42,790 nucleotides of DNA from an uncultured Bacteroidota bacterium (GTDB taxonomy: Bacteria; Bacteroidota; Bacteroidia; Bacteroidales; P3). Of this stretch, positions 32,600 through 40,654 are shown in pieces. Where the stretch lies: positions 485-43,274 of the forward strand of contig CACYZN010000031.1 in NCBI GenBank assembly GCA_902778925.1. Direction: 5' to 3'. The notes under the pieces are model-generated. The model was not told the origin of the DNA, searched no databases, and was given only the letters and a program-made list of their open reading frames with translations. Positions within the stretch are counted from its first letter, which is position 1; every line of letters starts with the position of its first letter. The position numbers were made by a program, and so were the translations under genes.

Positions 32600-33145
32600 T
32601 TAGCTGTTTATTTCTTCCAAAGCACCAGTTTCGCTGTCGATGATGAAGCCTCGCACTTCGATGTCCTTGGGCACGAGTGGGTGGGTGCGGATGGTCTCGA
32701 CGGTACGGCGCACCGACTCGGGGGTGTCTTTGAATCCTTCGAGCCAGTGGTTGAGGTCGATGCCGCACTTGCGGATGGTGTCGAGAGTCTCTTCCGTCAC
32801 GCCGCGGGCGAGCATCTCGTCGTGGAAGTGGCTGTAGCTCATGTGGCAGGCGCCGCAGTGCGAGTGGGCCACCACCATGACGTGCTTCACGCCCAGCTCG
32901 TAGATGGCCACGATGAGGGAGCGCATGGCCGAGTCGAAGGCCGAGATGACGAGTCCGCCGGCGTTCTTGATGATTTTGGCGTCGCCGTTGCGCAGGCCGA
33001 GGGCGGCCGGCAGCAGCTCGGTGAGCCGTGTGTCCATACACGACAGCACCGCCAGCTTCTTGTCGGGGTACTTGTCGGTGCGGTATTGCTCGTAGCCCTT
33101 CGAAGCCACAAACTCGCGGTTGTATTGTACTATTTGGTCTATCAT
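32600..33145 (-). CDS. beta-class carbonic anhydrase
   Basis: 181 residues. The zinc and active-site motif is complete: S-C36-M-D38-T-R40 and V-A-H94-S-H-C97-G-A-C. K-N-A-G-G between them is also typical. It converts CO2 and bicarbonate in the cytoplasm. It belongs to the short-form beta enzymes. It is the third gene of the mutT run and has no signal peptide. Confidence 0.92.
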   Translation of the reverse strand: MIDQIVQYNREFVASKGYEQYRTDKYPDKKLAVLSCMDTRLTELLPAALGLRNGDAKIIKNAGGLVISAFDSAMRSLIVAIYELGVKHVMVVAHSHCGACHMSYSHFHDEMLARGVTEETLDTIRKCGIDLNHWLEGFKDTPESVRRTVETIRTHPLVPKDIEVRGFIIDSETGALEEINS

Positions 33146-33157
33146 AATGTTTGTCTT

Positions 33158-34078
33158 TTATTCTTGCCAAGTAAGTTCCCCGGTAACGACAACCCATTGG
33201 CCCTCATGTTTCTCCAGATACACATTGCCGCCTTCATAGATGAATCGGAATTCGACGATGGCACGCTGCATTGCAGCGTCGAAGATGATGGCGTTCGCCA
33301 TGGGGTAGGTCTCATACTGCCAGTAGCCTCCCCAGTGCCCATAGAATATCTGGGCGGCATTTTCGATGAAATCCATCCGTCGGGCGCTCTCCTCCTTGGC
33401 ATAGGCGGGTTGCATGATGTTTTCCGTCCCCAGGGCGACATGCTGGTTGCCGAGGAATGTGTTTAGCAACTGCTCATAGCCGGCGGACAGATGGACAATC
33501 TTCTTGTCGGAGAAATCCACCGATGGGCGAAAAGATATGTTTGAGTCCACCAATGTGGTGGGGATAGCACACCATTCTCCGGGAAACATATACTTCTCCC
33601 TTTTAAATTCTGCATACAGGTTACCGTATCCAATTATCCTCTGCAGACTTTCCAGCTCTTTTTTGCGTTTATGTTTGTTGGTGTACATCCGTTTGATACG
33701 GTTTGTGTAGTAATTCACCAACTCGTCGTCGCCGATAGGGATGGTCTCCGTTACATAGATTCTATAAAGAGTGTCCTGAACAATAAAAAAAGGATAATCC
33801 TGATAGGATATTCGGAACTCACCACAGCCTATCTTGTCAAGCTGGAGAGGCTGGTAGAAGGCGGCGAAGACCTTGTGTGCTTCTGCCACCCAGGGGTTTG
33901 GGGCTTCGCTTTCGTTGGAGGAGACATCGGCCGACCAGTTGTCGAAGAACTGATACAGCAGTGTTACGGAAGAATCTTGATAGGCTTTCTCCAGTAGAGA
34001 TGCTTGTGCAGTGCTCTGTCCGTAAAGGACAGGGCTCAAGAGCAGAAGGCAGCATAAGATAGCTAGAGAATGTTTCAT
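33158..34078 (-). CDS. secreted protein of unknown function
   Basis: 306 residues from the ATG at 34078, chosen because it opens a signal peptide (1-21, ends L-Y-G-Q) and overlaps the mutT stop by four bases. The body has many aromatic residues, a Lys/Arg-rich helix near 130-145 and ends with a strand-rich region (V-Y-L-E-K-H-E-G-Q-W-V-V-V-T-G-E-L). Its base composition looks more AT-rich than that of its neighbours, which may mean later acquisition. I recognise no family. Confidence 0.7.
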   Translation of the reverse strand: MKHSLAILCCLLLLSPVLYGQSTAQASLLEKAYQDSSVTLLYQFFDNWSADVSSNESEAPNPWVAEAHKVFAAFYQPLQLDKIGCGEFRISYQDYPFFIVQDTLYRIYVTETIPIGDDELVNYYTNRIKRMYTNKHKRKKELESLQRIIGYGNLYAEFKREKYMFPGEWCAIPTTLVDSNISFRPSVDFSDKKIVHLSAGYEQLLNTFLGNQHVALGTENIMQPAYAKEESARRMDFIENAAQIFYGHWGGYWQYETYPMANAIIFDAAMQRAIVEFRFIYEGGNVYLEKHEGQWVVVTGELTWQE

Positions 34079-34461
34079 ATGGATTGTTTTAGCTTTTCTA
34101 TAATCTGCACGTCGGCGGGCAGCCACTGCACGCTGTCAAGTTCCTCTTTTGTGAGCCATCGTGCCGCCTCGTGCTCGTTTAGGTGCATGGCATCCGTAAT
34201 TAGGGAGCACAGGAAACAGTGCATGGTTAGGTAGAACTTAGGGTAATCGTACTCTACGTTGCAGAGCATCTCATCCACGCTTATTTCCGTCGAAAGTTCC
34301 TCGCGTATCTCGCGCATCAGCGCCTCCTCAGCACTCTCTCCAGCTTCCATCTTGCCCCCGGGAAACTCCCACCAGTCCTTCCACTCACCATGTCCACGCT
34401 GGGTTGCGAAAACACGTCCTTCACGGCGGATTATGGCCGCCACCACCTCTATCCGTTTCAT
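34075..34461 (-). CDS. NUDIX hydrolase, MutT type
   Basis: 128 residues. The Nudix box is complete: G-G-K-M-E-A-G-E-S-A-E-E-A, then L-M-R-E-I-R-E-E-L. The start I-E-V-V-A-A-I-I-R-R-E-G-R-V and W-W-E-F-P-G-G resemble 8-oxo-dGTP diphosphatases that clean the nucleotide pool. It is the first gene of a five-gene minus run. Confidence 0.9.
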   Translation of the reverse strand: MKRIEVVAAIIRREGRVFATQRGHGEWKDWWEFPGGKMEAGESAEEALMREIREELSTEISVDEMLCNVEYDYPKFYLTMHCFLCSLITDAMHLNEHEAARWLTKEELDSVQWLPADVQIIEKLKQSI

Positions 34462-34538
34462 AGTCTGGTGACCATCCGGTCGTTGTATTTGTTAGTTTGT
34501 GCGTTCATCTGGTGTTTTAAAAAGCCATCTTTGTGTTG

Positions 34539-34567
34539 CAAAAGTACAAAATAAAAACCATCTGGCA
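34539..34567 (-). promoter_or_regulatory. promoter of the mutT run
   Basis: On the minus strand TTG (34565-34567), 18 bases, then TACTTTTG (34539-34546). It lies about 78 bases upstream of mutT and faces away from the GH97 promoter. Confidence 0.6.
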
Positions 34568-34599
34568 ATACTATTTTCCTCCATGTCGGGGAAAACCAG

Positions 34600-34607
34600 T
34601 ATCTTTG
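34600..34607 (+). promoter_or_regulatory. -7 box of the GH97 gene
   Basis: TATCTTTG followed by CA, 20 bases before the ATG at 34628. The -33 region (ATTTTCC near 34573) is weak. Confidence 0.6.
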
Positions 34608-34627
34608 CAGCCAGAAACAGTACGACT

Positions 34628-36640
34628 ATGAAAAGAATAACCCTGCTATTGATGGTGCTGACACTAGGTTTGTCGGCCGGTGCCAAGGAGAAAGAATGGG
34701 CCTTAGCCTCACCCAATGGGCGGCTGGTGGCTAGAATTGTCAATGACGAAGGATGCATCTACTATTTTGTTGCCTATGACGGCGATTATCTGATTACCGC
34801 AGCAAGCATTGGACTGCGCTACACGACGGGCAACAATGCCGAACAATGGCATACCGCAGCAAAGAAGGTTTCCCGCCGCACAATAGACGAAACAATCGCT
34901 TCGCCATTCTCGCGGCAGACCTCAATGCGCAACCACTGCAACGAGATGACAATGTACCTGAAGAAAGACTTGAGCATCGTGTTCCGAGCCTACAACGAAG
35001 GGTTCGCCTACCGCTTCGTATGGGAGGGTAAGCCTGGCAAGGTGTTTGAAGAGAAAGTGGATTATTCTTTCCCTCACAATTGGTTGGTCACGGTCTCCTA
35101 TGTCTCACAGTTCGACTCCACCGACCGCACGATACAGTACTGTTCATCGTTTGAGAGCCAATACAAGACCATGCGCCTCGAAGAACTAGACCCGCAACGG
35201 CTCTGCTTCTTGCCCATCATGGTACATTGCGACAATGGGATAAAGATGTGCATCACAGAATCGTCGTTATGCGACTATCCTGGGCTTTACCTTTATAAAA
35301 ATCCCCGTCCTGGATTTGCCGGTACGATTTACGGCGAGCATGCCCCGCTGCCCCGCCGTGTGGAGCAGGGAGGCCACAACAACCTGCAGCTGATTGTCAA
35401 GGAGCGTGAGAACTATATCGCCGAGATGGACCGCACCAAACATTTCCCATGGCGCATTATGATGGTGGGCACTGCCACGGAGATTGCCATGAACAACCTC
35501 AGCTACCTGCTGGGCGAACCCTCACGAGTTGAAGACATCTCATGGATTAAACCCGGCAAGGTGGCATGGGACTGGTGGAATAACTGGAATATCAGCGGAG
35601 TACCGTTCGAGGCTGGTATCAACAACGATACCTACAAGCACTATATCGACTTCGCCTCAAAGTATGGCATAGAGTACGTCATCCTCGACGAAGGATGGGC
35701 AATCAACGGCAAGGCCGACCTATTCCAGGTGGTGCCGGAGATCGACCTGCCTATGCTGGTGAACTATGCCAAGGAGCGCAACGTCGGCATCATTCTCTGG
35801 GCGGGTTACTATGCCTTCGACCGCGACATGGAGCACGTCTGCCAACACTACAGCGCGATGGGCGTCAAGGGCTTTAAGGTAGACTTTATGGACCGCGACG
35901 ACCAGATAGTGACCGACTTCTACCGCCGCACGGCTGAGACCTGCGCACGATACCACCTTGTGGTCGACTTCCACGGAGCCTTCAAGCCAGCAGGCCTCAA
36001 CCGCACCTTCCCCAACGTGCTAAACTTCGAAGGCGTATTCGGCCTGGAGCAGATGCGCTGGGCGGGGCTGGAGTGGGACCAGATGCGTTACGACTGTGAG
36101 ATACCCTTCATTCGGCAGAGCGCCGGCCCAATGGACTACACCCAGGGTGCAATGCTCAACGGTTGCCGAAACAGCTTCCACCCCTGCTGGAACGAACCCA
36201 TGAGCCAAGGCACCCGCTGCCACCAGCTGGCGCTCTACATCGTGCTCGAGTCTCCATTGAACATGCTGTGCGACTCGCCGACCAACTATGAGAAAGAACC
36301 CGACTACACGCGCTTTGTGGCCGAAATCCCCACAGTGTGGGACGAGACGCGCGTGCTGCAAGGCGAGGTGGGCGAATACATTGTCACCGCCCGCCGCAAA
36401 GATAATACCTGGTATGTCGGCGGCATCACCAACTGGACGGCTCGCGATGTGGAGATTGCTCTGCCTACTGTAGACCAGAACATCGGTAGCAATTACACAA
36501 TCGAACTCTATACCGACGGCGCCAACGCCCACCGCCGAGGCAGCGACTACAGCCATCAAACTATCTCCTCTCACCTTGCACCCCTCACCTTGCACCTCGC
36601 CCCCGGCGGCGGCTTCGTGGCGAAGATTACAACCGAATAA
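34628..36640 (+). CDS. glycoside hydrolase family 97, probable retaining alpha-galactosidase type
   Basis: 670 residues from the ATG at 34628, which opens a signal peptide (1-19, L-S-A-G-A-K). N-terminal beta-sandwich (about 22-280), central (beta/alpha)8 barrel (about 285-560) with W-D-W-W-N-N-W-N and Y-V-I-L-D-E-G-W, and a small C-terminal beta domain. K-V-D-F-M-D with Asp419 falls where the retaining members of the family have the nucleophile; the inverting SusB type lacks it. A periplasmic alpha-galactosidase is therefore likelier than an alpha-glucosidase. No SusC/SusD pair is near. The C-terminal end contains a translated heptamer repeat. Confidence 0.88.
   Translation: MKRITLLLMVLTLGLSAGAKEKEWALASPNGRLVARIVNDEGCIYYFVAYDGDYLITAASIGLRYTTGNNAEQWHTAAKKVSRRTIDETIASPFSRQTSMRNHCNEMTMYLKKDLSIVFRAYNEGFAYRFVWEGKPGKVFEEKVDYSFPHNWLVTVSYVSQFDSTDRTIQYCSSFESQYKTMRLEELDPQRLCFLPIMVHCDNGIKMCITESSLCDYPGLYLYKNPRPGFAGTIYGEHAPLPRRVEQGGHNNLQLIVKERENYIAEMDRTKHFPWRIMMVGTATEIAMNNLSYLLGEPSRVEDISWIKPGKVAWDWWNNWNISGVPFEAGINNDTYKHYIDFASKYGIEYVILDEGWAINGKADLFQVVPEIDLPMLVNYAKERNVGIILWAGYYAFDRDMEHVCQHYSAMGVKGFKVDFMDRDDQIVTDFYRRTAETCARYHLVVDFHGAFKPAGLNRTFPNVLNFEGVFGLEQMRWAGLEWDQMRYDCEIPFIRQSAGPMDYTQGAMLNGCRNSFHPCWNEPMSQGTRCHQLALYIVLESPLNMLCDSPTNYEKEPDYTRFVAEIPTVWDETRVLQGEVGEYIVTARRKDNTWYVGGITNWTARDVEIALPTVDQNIGSNYTIELYTDGANAHRRGSDYSHQTISSHLAPLTLHLAPGGGFVAKITTE
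36570..36597. repeat. 7-bp-period array in the 3' end of the GH97 gene
   Basis: Four heptamers in a row, CTCACCT TGCACCC CTCACCT TGCACCT; the 14-bp pair is repeated almost exactly. It is translated as part of S-H-L-A-P-L-T-L-H-L-A-P. Confidence 0.7.
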
Positions 36641-37463
36641 CCACCTCTATCGGATAGTGGTCGGAAATATAGGGCACGCCGTAGTCACCGTCGAGGGTAC
36701 GGAAACTTGCCACATCCATGTCGCGCACAAGGAAGTGGTCTATGACCGAGCCCTCACTTTGGCCGTAGGCATTGTAGGTGATGGCATGGCTAGTGCTGTC
36801 GGTCATAGTGCGGGCATCTTGAAGTCCTACACGGAAAAAGATGTTGAATGGTTTGTACTCCGAAGCATCCGCGTCGCAATTCATGTCGCCGCCCACGACG
36901 ACAGGAATAGAACCTAGACGATTGGCCACAATATCGCTGATGACTACGGCACCATAGACGCGTGCAGCGTCGCTTACGTGGTCCAGATGCGTGTTGAGGT
37001 AGGCGAATTCTTGTCCGTTCTGTTTGTCATGGAAGCGGGCCACAGTGACAGTACGGAAGCATCCGGCGCCCTCGTATTTCGACGGCACCTCGGGTGTCTC
37101 GCTGAGCCAGTGGGTAGTGCCTTCCAGCAGTGCAAGGCGCAAAGTGTCGTAGTAGATGGCCATAAACTCGCCGGCTTCCTGGCCGTCGTCGCGGCCCACA
37201 CCGATACGGCGATACTGCGGCAGACAGCTGTCAAGGTATTGCAACTGGTCGACGAGGGCTTCCTGCAAGCCAATGGCAGCGGGTCGCTCCTCGAGAATCA
37301 TTTTCACCACGGCATCCTTGCGGTAGGGCCACCCGTTGTCGCCGTCGATGTTGTCCCACGAATTATAGCGGATGTTGAACGAGATGACCTTCAACTCTTC
37401 GGCAGGCTTGTCGCAACCGCAAAAGAGCAGTGCTGCCGCCAGCAATAACAGTATCTTTTTCAT
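36627..37463 (-). CDS. endonuclease/exonuclease/phosphatase family lipoprotein
   Basis: 278 residues. A lipoprotein signal ends L-F-C-G-C, then the EEP fold begins V-I-S-F-N-I-R-Y-N. Metal and catalytic motifs: I-G-L-Q-E-A, N-T-H-L-D-H, V-V-G-G-D-M-N-C-D and the closing Y-I-S-D-H-Y-P-I. Such exported members act on phosphodiesters outside the cytoplasm; substrate unknown. Its end overlaps the end of the converging GH97 gene by 14 bases and its start overlaps the ThrE-like gene by four. Confidence 0.88.
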   Translation of the reverse strand: MKKILLLLAAALLFCGCDKPAEELKVISFNIRYNSWDNIDGDNGWPYRKDAVVKMILEERPAAIGLQEALVDQLQYLDSCLPQYRRIGVGRDDGQEAGEFMAIYYDTLRLALLEGTTHWLSETPEVPSKYEGAGCFRTVTVARFHDKQNGQEFAYLNTHLDHVSDAARVYGAVVISDIVANRLGSIPVVVGGDMNCDADASEYKPFNIFFRVGLQDARTMTDSTSHAITYNAYGQSEGSVIDHFLVRDMDVASFRTLDGDYGVPYISDHYPIEVVIRL

Positions 37464-38695
37464 TTTCTATTCTTAATTCTCAATTTCTGTATTCTCCCGG
37501 CGATGGCACCCACCAGTATGATGCCGCCGGCAATGGCAATGGTAACCTTGATGGCGGTGAAGCCGATGGTGGCGGCCAGACGCAACTGATCGCCGACCAG
37601 ATAATAGGCCGTCCAGAAGATACCACCACCAGGAACGAGCGGTATAATGCCGCATATAAGGAATACCGTGGTGGGACACCGCCGCACCACGGCGAGCACG
37701 CCGCTCATCGCAGCCACTGTCAGTGCACCCAGAAAAGCTGCTCCCACCGGCCCTGTGGTGACAGACAGCAGGTACACCGCCCACCCCAACATGCCCACGA
37801 TGCCGCAGTCTACATAATATCTGCGCGGCGCGCCGAACAGGGCCGAGAAGCCCACGGTACCGACGAAGGCTGCCGGAAGCTGTATGTACCAAGCCGATGC
37901 CACAGTGTCGATTGTCGGTGTAGTCAACTGTATCAATCCGCCGGCAAACAGACCTTCGGCAATAAAGGCCAGCGCAACGCCCAGTGCTATGCAGAGAAAA
38001 GCTAGAAAGGCGTCCATCAGGCGAGTGGCACCCGCGATATAGTCTTCGTTGGCCAAATCGCGCATGCCATTGGTGAACGGCACACCGGGCACCAAGGCAA
38101 TGATAGTGCCGATAATCATGTTGGGGAGGTGGAAGGTGTGTGGTGAAAGGTGATAGGCGATGATGCACAAAAGACCACCCACAAGACCGCCCAGCAGGTT
38201 GCCGAAGATGCGGCTCAAGTGTGCCCCCACGAAGGTCATGAAGGCTCCCAGCAGCAGGCCGCAGGCGAAGGTGGCCGCCGCATCTACCAGACTGCCGCCA
38301 AAGAGAATGCTGAACGAGGCAACACCCAGGGCGATGCCTGTGACGACCTCCCACCAGGGCTTTCCCCTGCCAGCACGTATGGCCTGCAGCCGCGACGCCA
38401 GAACGTCGAGCGGCATCCGTCCGTCACTCACGTCACGGCTCAGCTGGTTCACCTCCACCACACGGCTCAACTGCGTGCCGCGTATGGGTATAAACTCGGC
38501 GCGGGCGTATTGCTGCCCTGTTGTGATGATGCCGTTGCTGAGCACGAAGAAACTCTCGTCGCTCACCCCGTAGGCCGACGCTATGTGCTCCATTGTCTGC
38601 TCCACGCGGCTTATCTCCGCCCCGTTCTCGAGCAGTATATGACCTGCCTCGGTGGCCAGCCGCAGGGCTTTCTCTTGTTCTGTCGCTTCTGTCAT
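37460..38695 (-). CDS. threonine/serine exporter family protein (ThrE-type, both halves fused)
   Basis: 411 residues from the ATG at 38695. A GTG at 38713 overlaps the previous stop by four bases and is a real alternative. N-terminal soluble ThrE domain (A-L-R-L-A-T-E-A-G-H-I-L-L-E-N-G-A-E-I-S-R-V-E) is followed by about ten membrane segments, with L-V-P-G-V-P-F-T-N-G-M-R-D near the middle and I-I-P-L-V-P-G-G-G in the second half. It exports small amino acids or related acids. Two heptamer arrays are part of its frame: Y-H-L-S-P-H-T-F-H-L-P in a loop and the last residues K-L-R-I-K-N-R-K. Confidence 0.88.
   Translation of the reverse strand: MTEATEQEKALRLATEAGHILLENGAEISRVEQTMEHIASAYGVSDESFFVLSNGIITTGQQYARAEFIPIRGTQLSRVVEVNQLSRDVSDGRMPLDVLASRLQAIRAGRGKPWWEVVTGIALGVASFSILFGGSLVDAAATFACGLLLGAFMTFVGAHLSRIFGNLLGGLVGGLLCIIAYHLSPHTFHLPNMIIGTIIALVPGVPFTNGMRDLANEDYIAGATRLMDAFLAFLCIALGVALAFIAEGLFAGGLIQLTTPTIDTVASAWYIQLPAAFVGTVGFSALFGAPRRYYVDCGIVGMLGWAVYLLSVTTGPVGAAFLGALTVAAMSGVLAVVRRCPTTVFLICGIIPLVPGGGIFWTAYYLVGDQLRLAATIGFTAIKVTIAIAGGIILVGAIAGRIQKLRIKNRK
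37464..37490. repeat. 7-bp-period array at the 3' end of the ThrE-like gene
   Basis: On the coding strand AATTGAG AATTAAG AATAGAA AATG. It provides the last codons of the gene and runs into the start codon of the next one. Confidence 0.55.
38124..38156. repeat. 7-bp-period array inside the ThrE-like gene
   Basis: On the coding strand ATCACCT TTCACCA CACACCT TCCACCT. It is translated in frame as H-L-S-P-H-T-F-H-L-P, just before a membrane segment. Confidence 0.65.
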
Positions 38696-38709
38696 CGTTC
38701 TGTCTTTTA

Positions 38710-39198
38710 TCACTTCTCAGCAAAGCGCTTCAACGCCGTCTCGTCAAGCCGTTGCACCGTCCACTCGTCCATCGGTATGGCACCTATGCTGCGGTAGACC
38801 TTCAGGGCCGGCTGGTTCCAGTCGAGGCATATCCACTCCATGCGGCCGCAGTTGCGCTCCACAGCCAGCTGCGCCAGGTGCTTCAGCAGGGCTTTCCCAT
38901 AGCCACGGCCGCGTTTCTCTGGCACTATGAAGAGGTCTTCGAGGTAGAGCCCTTTGCGCCCCACGAAGGTGGAGAAGTTGTGGAAGAACAGGGCGAAGCC
39001 TATCACCACACCATTTTCTTCGGCGAATAGCACCTCCGCAGAACGCTCTACGAAGAGCGAGTGATACAGCGTTGCCTCGTCAGCCACCACTTCGTCGGCA
39101 CATTTCTCGTATGCCGCCAGTTTCTTGATGAATTCCAGCACAAGGCCCGCCTCATCGGCCCTCGCCGGACGTATATTGAACTTTCCTTCCATAATCAT
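38710..39198 (-). CDS. GNAT family N-acetyltransferase
   Basis: 162 residues (a second ATG lies two codons later). The fold marks are present: F-N-I-R-P-A-R-A-D-E-A at the start, L-E-D-L-F-I-V-P-E-K-R-G-R-G-Y-G-K-A-L-L for the acetyl-CoA-binding loop, then W-N-Q-P-A-L-K-V-Y-R-S-I-G-A. It resembles diamine or thialysine acetyltransferases of this length; the substrate is a guess. Its stop overlaps a possible GTG start of the ThrE-like gene. Confidence 0.88.
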   Translation of the reverse strand: MIMEGKFNIRPARADEAGLVLEFIKKLAAYEKCADEVVADEATLYHSLFVERSAEVLFAEENGVVIGFALFFHNFSTFVGRKGLYLEDLFIVPEKRGRGYGKALLKHLAQLAVERNCGRMEWICLDWNQPALKVYRSIGAIPMDEWTVQRLDETALKRFAEK

Positions 39199-39226
39199 TA
39201 ACCATTAATCTTTAACCATTAACCAT
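39190..39226. repeat. 7-bp-period array between the YdeI-like and GNAT genes
   Basis: On the coding strand AATGGTT AATGGTT AAAGATT AATGGTT AATGATT ATGG. It supplies the last codons of the YdeI-like gene (M-V-N-G and stop), the gap, and the start codon of the GNAT gene. Confidence 0.75.
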
Positions 39227-39802
39227 TTCACATAGTTCGTCTTCCCTGATGATCTTCGGTGCCGCCTTTCCGGCCAGCACCAGCACTTTCTTCCCGTTAC
39301 GGTAGATATGCAGCTGCCGCGAGCGCACTACGGCCGTCAGCTCTGGGTCATCCTGCATCGCCAGCCATAGGCGATGGTATTCGCCATTCTCGTCGAACAG
39401 CTTCCGCTGCAGGTGCGAGCACATATTTGTGGTATCGATAGTCATCATTCTTCGGAATTCATTATTCACTATTGGCAACGCCTTTCTTCCAGCCTCTGTC
39501 ATCAAGCCCCGTTGCTCCAGTTCCATGCACCGATCTTGGTTGCGCTCTGTCCAGTGGCTATTCTTCCTTCGCGGCGAGAGGCGCTGAGCCAATCGCCCGT
39601 CGGGCAGCCGCTTGCAGGTGGAGTCAATCCATCCATAGCAGAGCGCCTCCTCCACAACCTCCACATACGGCAGCGCGTCGGCCATCGGCTGCCGTCCGCG
39701 ATAGGTAGCTACCCACACCTCGCGCTCCTTCTGGTGGTTCTTCTCCATCCAGCTGCGCAACACCGTTCGGTCGTCCGTTTCCATGAGGGTCGTTATCTCC
39801 AT
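39212..39802 (-). CDS. YdeI/OmpD-associated family protein
   Basis: 196 residues. V-V-E-E-A-L-C-Y-G-W-I-D-S-T, R-L-S-P-R-R-K-N-S-H-W-T-E-R-N and the following helix with M-T-E-A-G are the hallmark of the family. Some members protect against antimicrobial peptides; for most the role is unknown. The C-terminal third differs from the standard form. It is cytoplasmic, and is seven bases after the flavodoxin-ferredoxin gene. Confidence 0.85.
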   Translation of the reverse strand: MEITTLMETDDRTVLRSWMEKNHQKEREVWVATYRGRQPMADALPYVEVVEEALCYGWIDSTCKRLPDGRLAQRLSPRRKNSHWTERNQDRCMELEQRGLMTEAGRKALPIVNNEFRRMMTIDTTNMCSHLQRKLFDENGEYHRLWLAMQDDPELTAVVRSRQLHIYRNGKKVLVLAGKAAPKIIREDELCEMVNG

Positions 39803-39809
39803 CTATCTG

Positions 39810-40640
39810 TTATTTTATCGTTTCTGCCACAAAGAACTCCGCCTGATTGGGGGCGGCGAAGGTGCGCTCAATCATGGCCACATGCGAGAGGTACTCGGGG
39901 TCGGTGAAGGCGATGGCACCGGTCGGGCAATGACGGCGGCAGGCCTGGCACTTGATGCAGATGCCGTCGAAGGCCGGCAATCCATCTTGCTCTCCTATGC
40001 TCCCCATAGGGCATATCTCCTGGCACTCGCCGCAACGCGTGCACAACCCGCTGTTGCACGAGGGTTTCGCTTTGAGGAACCCCGCGGGGGCGTTGTTGGT
40101 CTTCAGGGGGGTATAGTATCTCTCGGGATGCGCCTCGCCGGGAACGTCGATAATTGACAGTTGAGAGTTTATAGTTGAAAGTTTCTCCGCCACCTGTGCG
40201 GCGAAACGGTCAAGCTCCGCGAGGTCCTCTTCGTTAGGCCGTCCTGCACCAAGGGTGTCGCTGAAAACGTGGCGCGTCACCATAGCGGCGGCGCCGACGG
40301 GCCGCATACCGCCCTCCTCCATCAAGCCCACCAACTCGGCCAGCGCGTTGTCGTAGGCGCGGTTGCCGAAGGTGACGAGCGCCACAGCCGGATTGCCGTC
40401 GGCACGTAAAGCTCGCCGCACATAGTCGAGCGTCTTGTTGGGTATGCGTCCCGCATAGACGGGCGTCGCCCACACGACGACATCACCCGCCTCCACCTGT
40501 GGCAGCGTCTCGCGCTCACGCGGCAGGGTGTAGGAATGATACTCCACCTCGGCATCCAGCAGCGCACCCAGCCGGTCGCCCAAGTGCTGCGCCACCTGCC
40601 ACGTGCCTCCCGTAGGGCTGAAATAGAAGACCCTGATCAT
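39810..40640 (-). CDS. EFR1-type flavodoxin-ferredoxin fusion protein
   Basis: 276 residues. The N-terminal flavodoxin-like domain starts F-Y-F-S-P-T-G-G-T (phosphate loop for FMN) and has W-A-T-P-V-Y-A-G-R-I-P. The C-terminal part holds two [4Fe-4S] sites, C-T-R-C-G-E-C-Q-E-I-C-P and C-I-K-C-Q-A-C-R-R-H-C-P. Such proteins pass electrons in anaerobes. The linker between the domains contains L-S-T-I-N-S-Q-L-S-I-I-D, which is the translation of a heptamer repeat (40149-40184). Confidence 0.88.
   Translation of the reverse strand: MIRVFYFSPTGGTWQVAQHLGDRLGALLDAEVEYHSYTLPRERETLPQVEAGDVVVWATPVYAGRIPNKTLDYVRRALRADGNPAVALVTFGNRAYDNALAELVGLMEEGGMRPVGAAAMVTRHVFSDTLGAGRPNEEDLAELDRFAAQVAEKLSTINSQLSIIDVPGEAHPERYYTPLKTNNAPAGFLKAKPSCNSGLCTRCGECQEICPMGSIGEQDGLPAFDGICIKCQACRRHCPTGAIAFTDPEYLSHVAMIERTFAAPNQAEFFVAETIK
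40149..40184. repeat. 7-bp-period array inside the flavodoxin-ferredoxin gene
   Basis: On the coding strand CAACTAT AAACTCT CAACTGT CAATTAT. It is translated in frame within the linker of the fusion protein. Repeats of this look (S-T-I-N-S-Q-L-S) are common in Bacteroidota proteins as I recall. Confidence 0.7.
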
Positions 40641-40654
40641 ATCAATTTCTTAAC

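Noticed and set aside
33158-34078. Genomic island around the AT-richer secreted protein
   Set aside because: Only one gene looks different in composition, it overlaps mutT by four bases, and there are no mobility genes or direct repeats at its ends.
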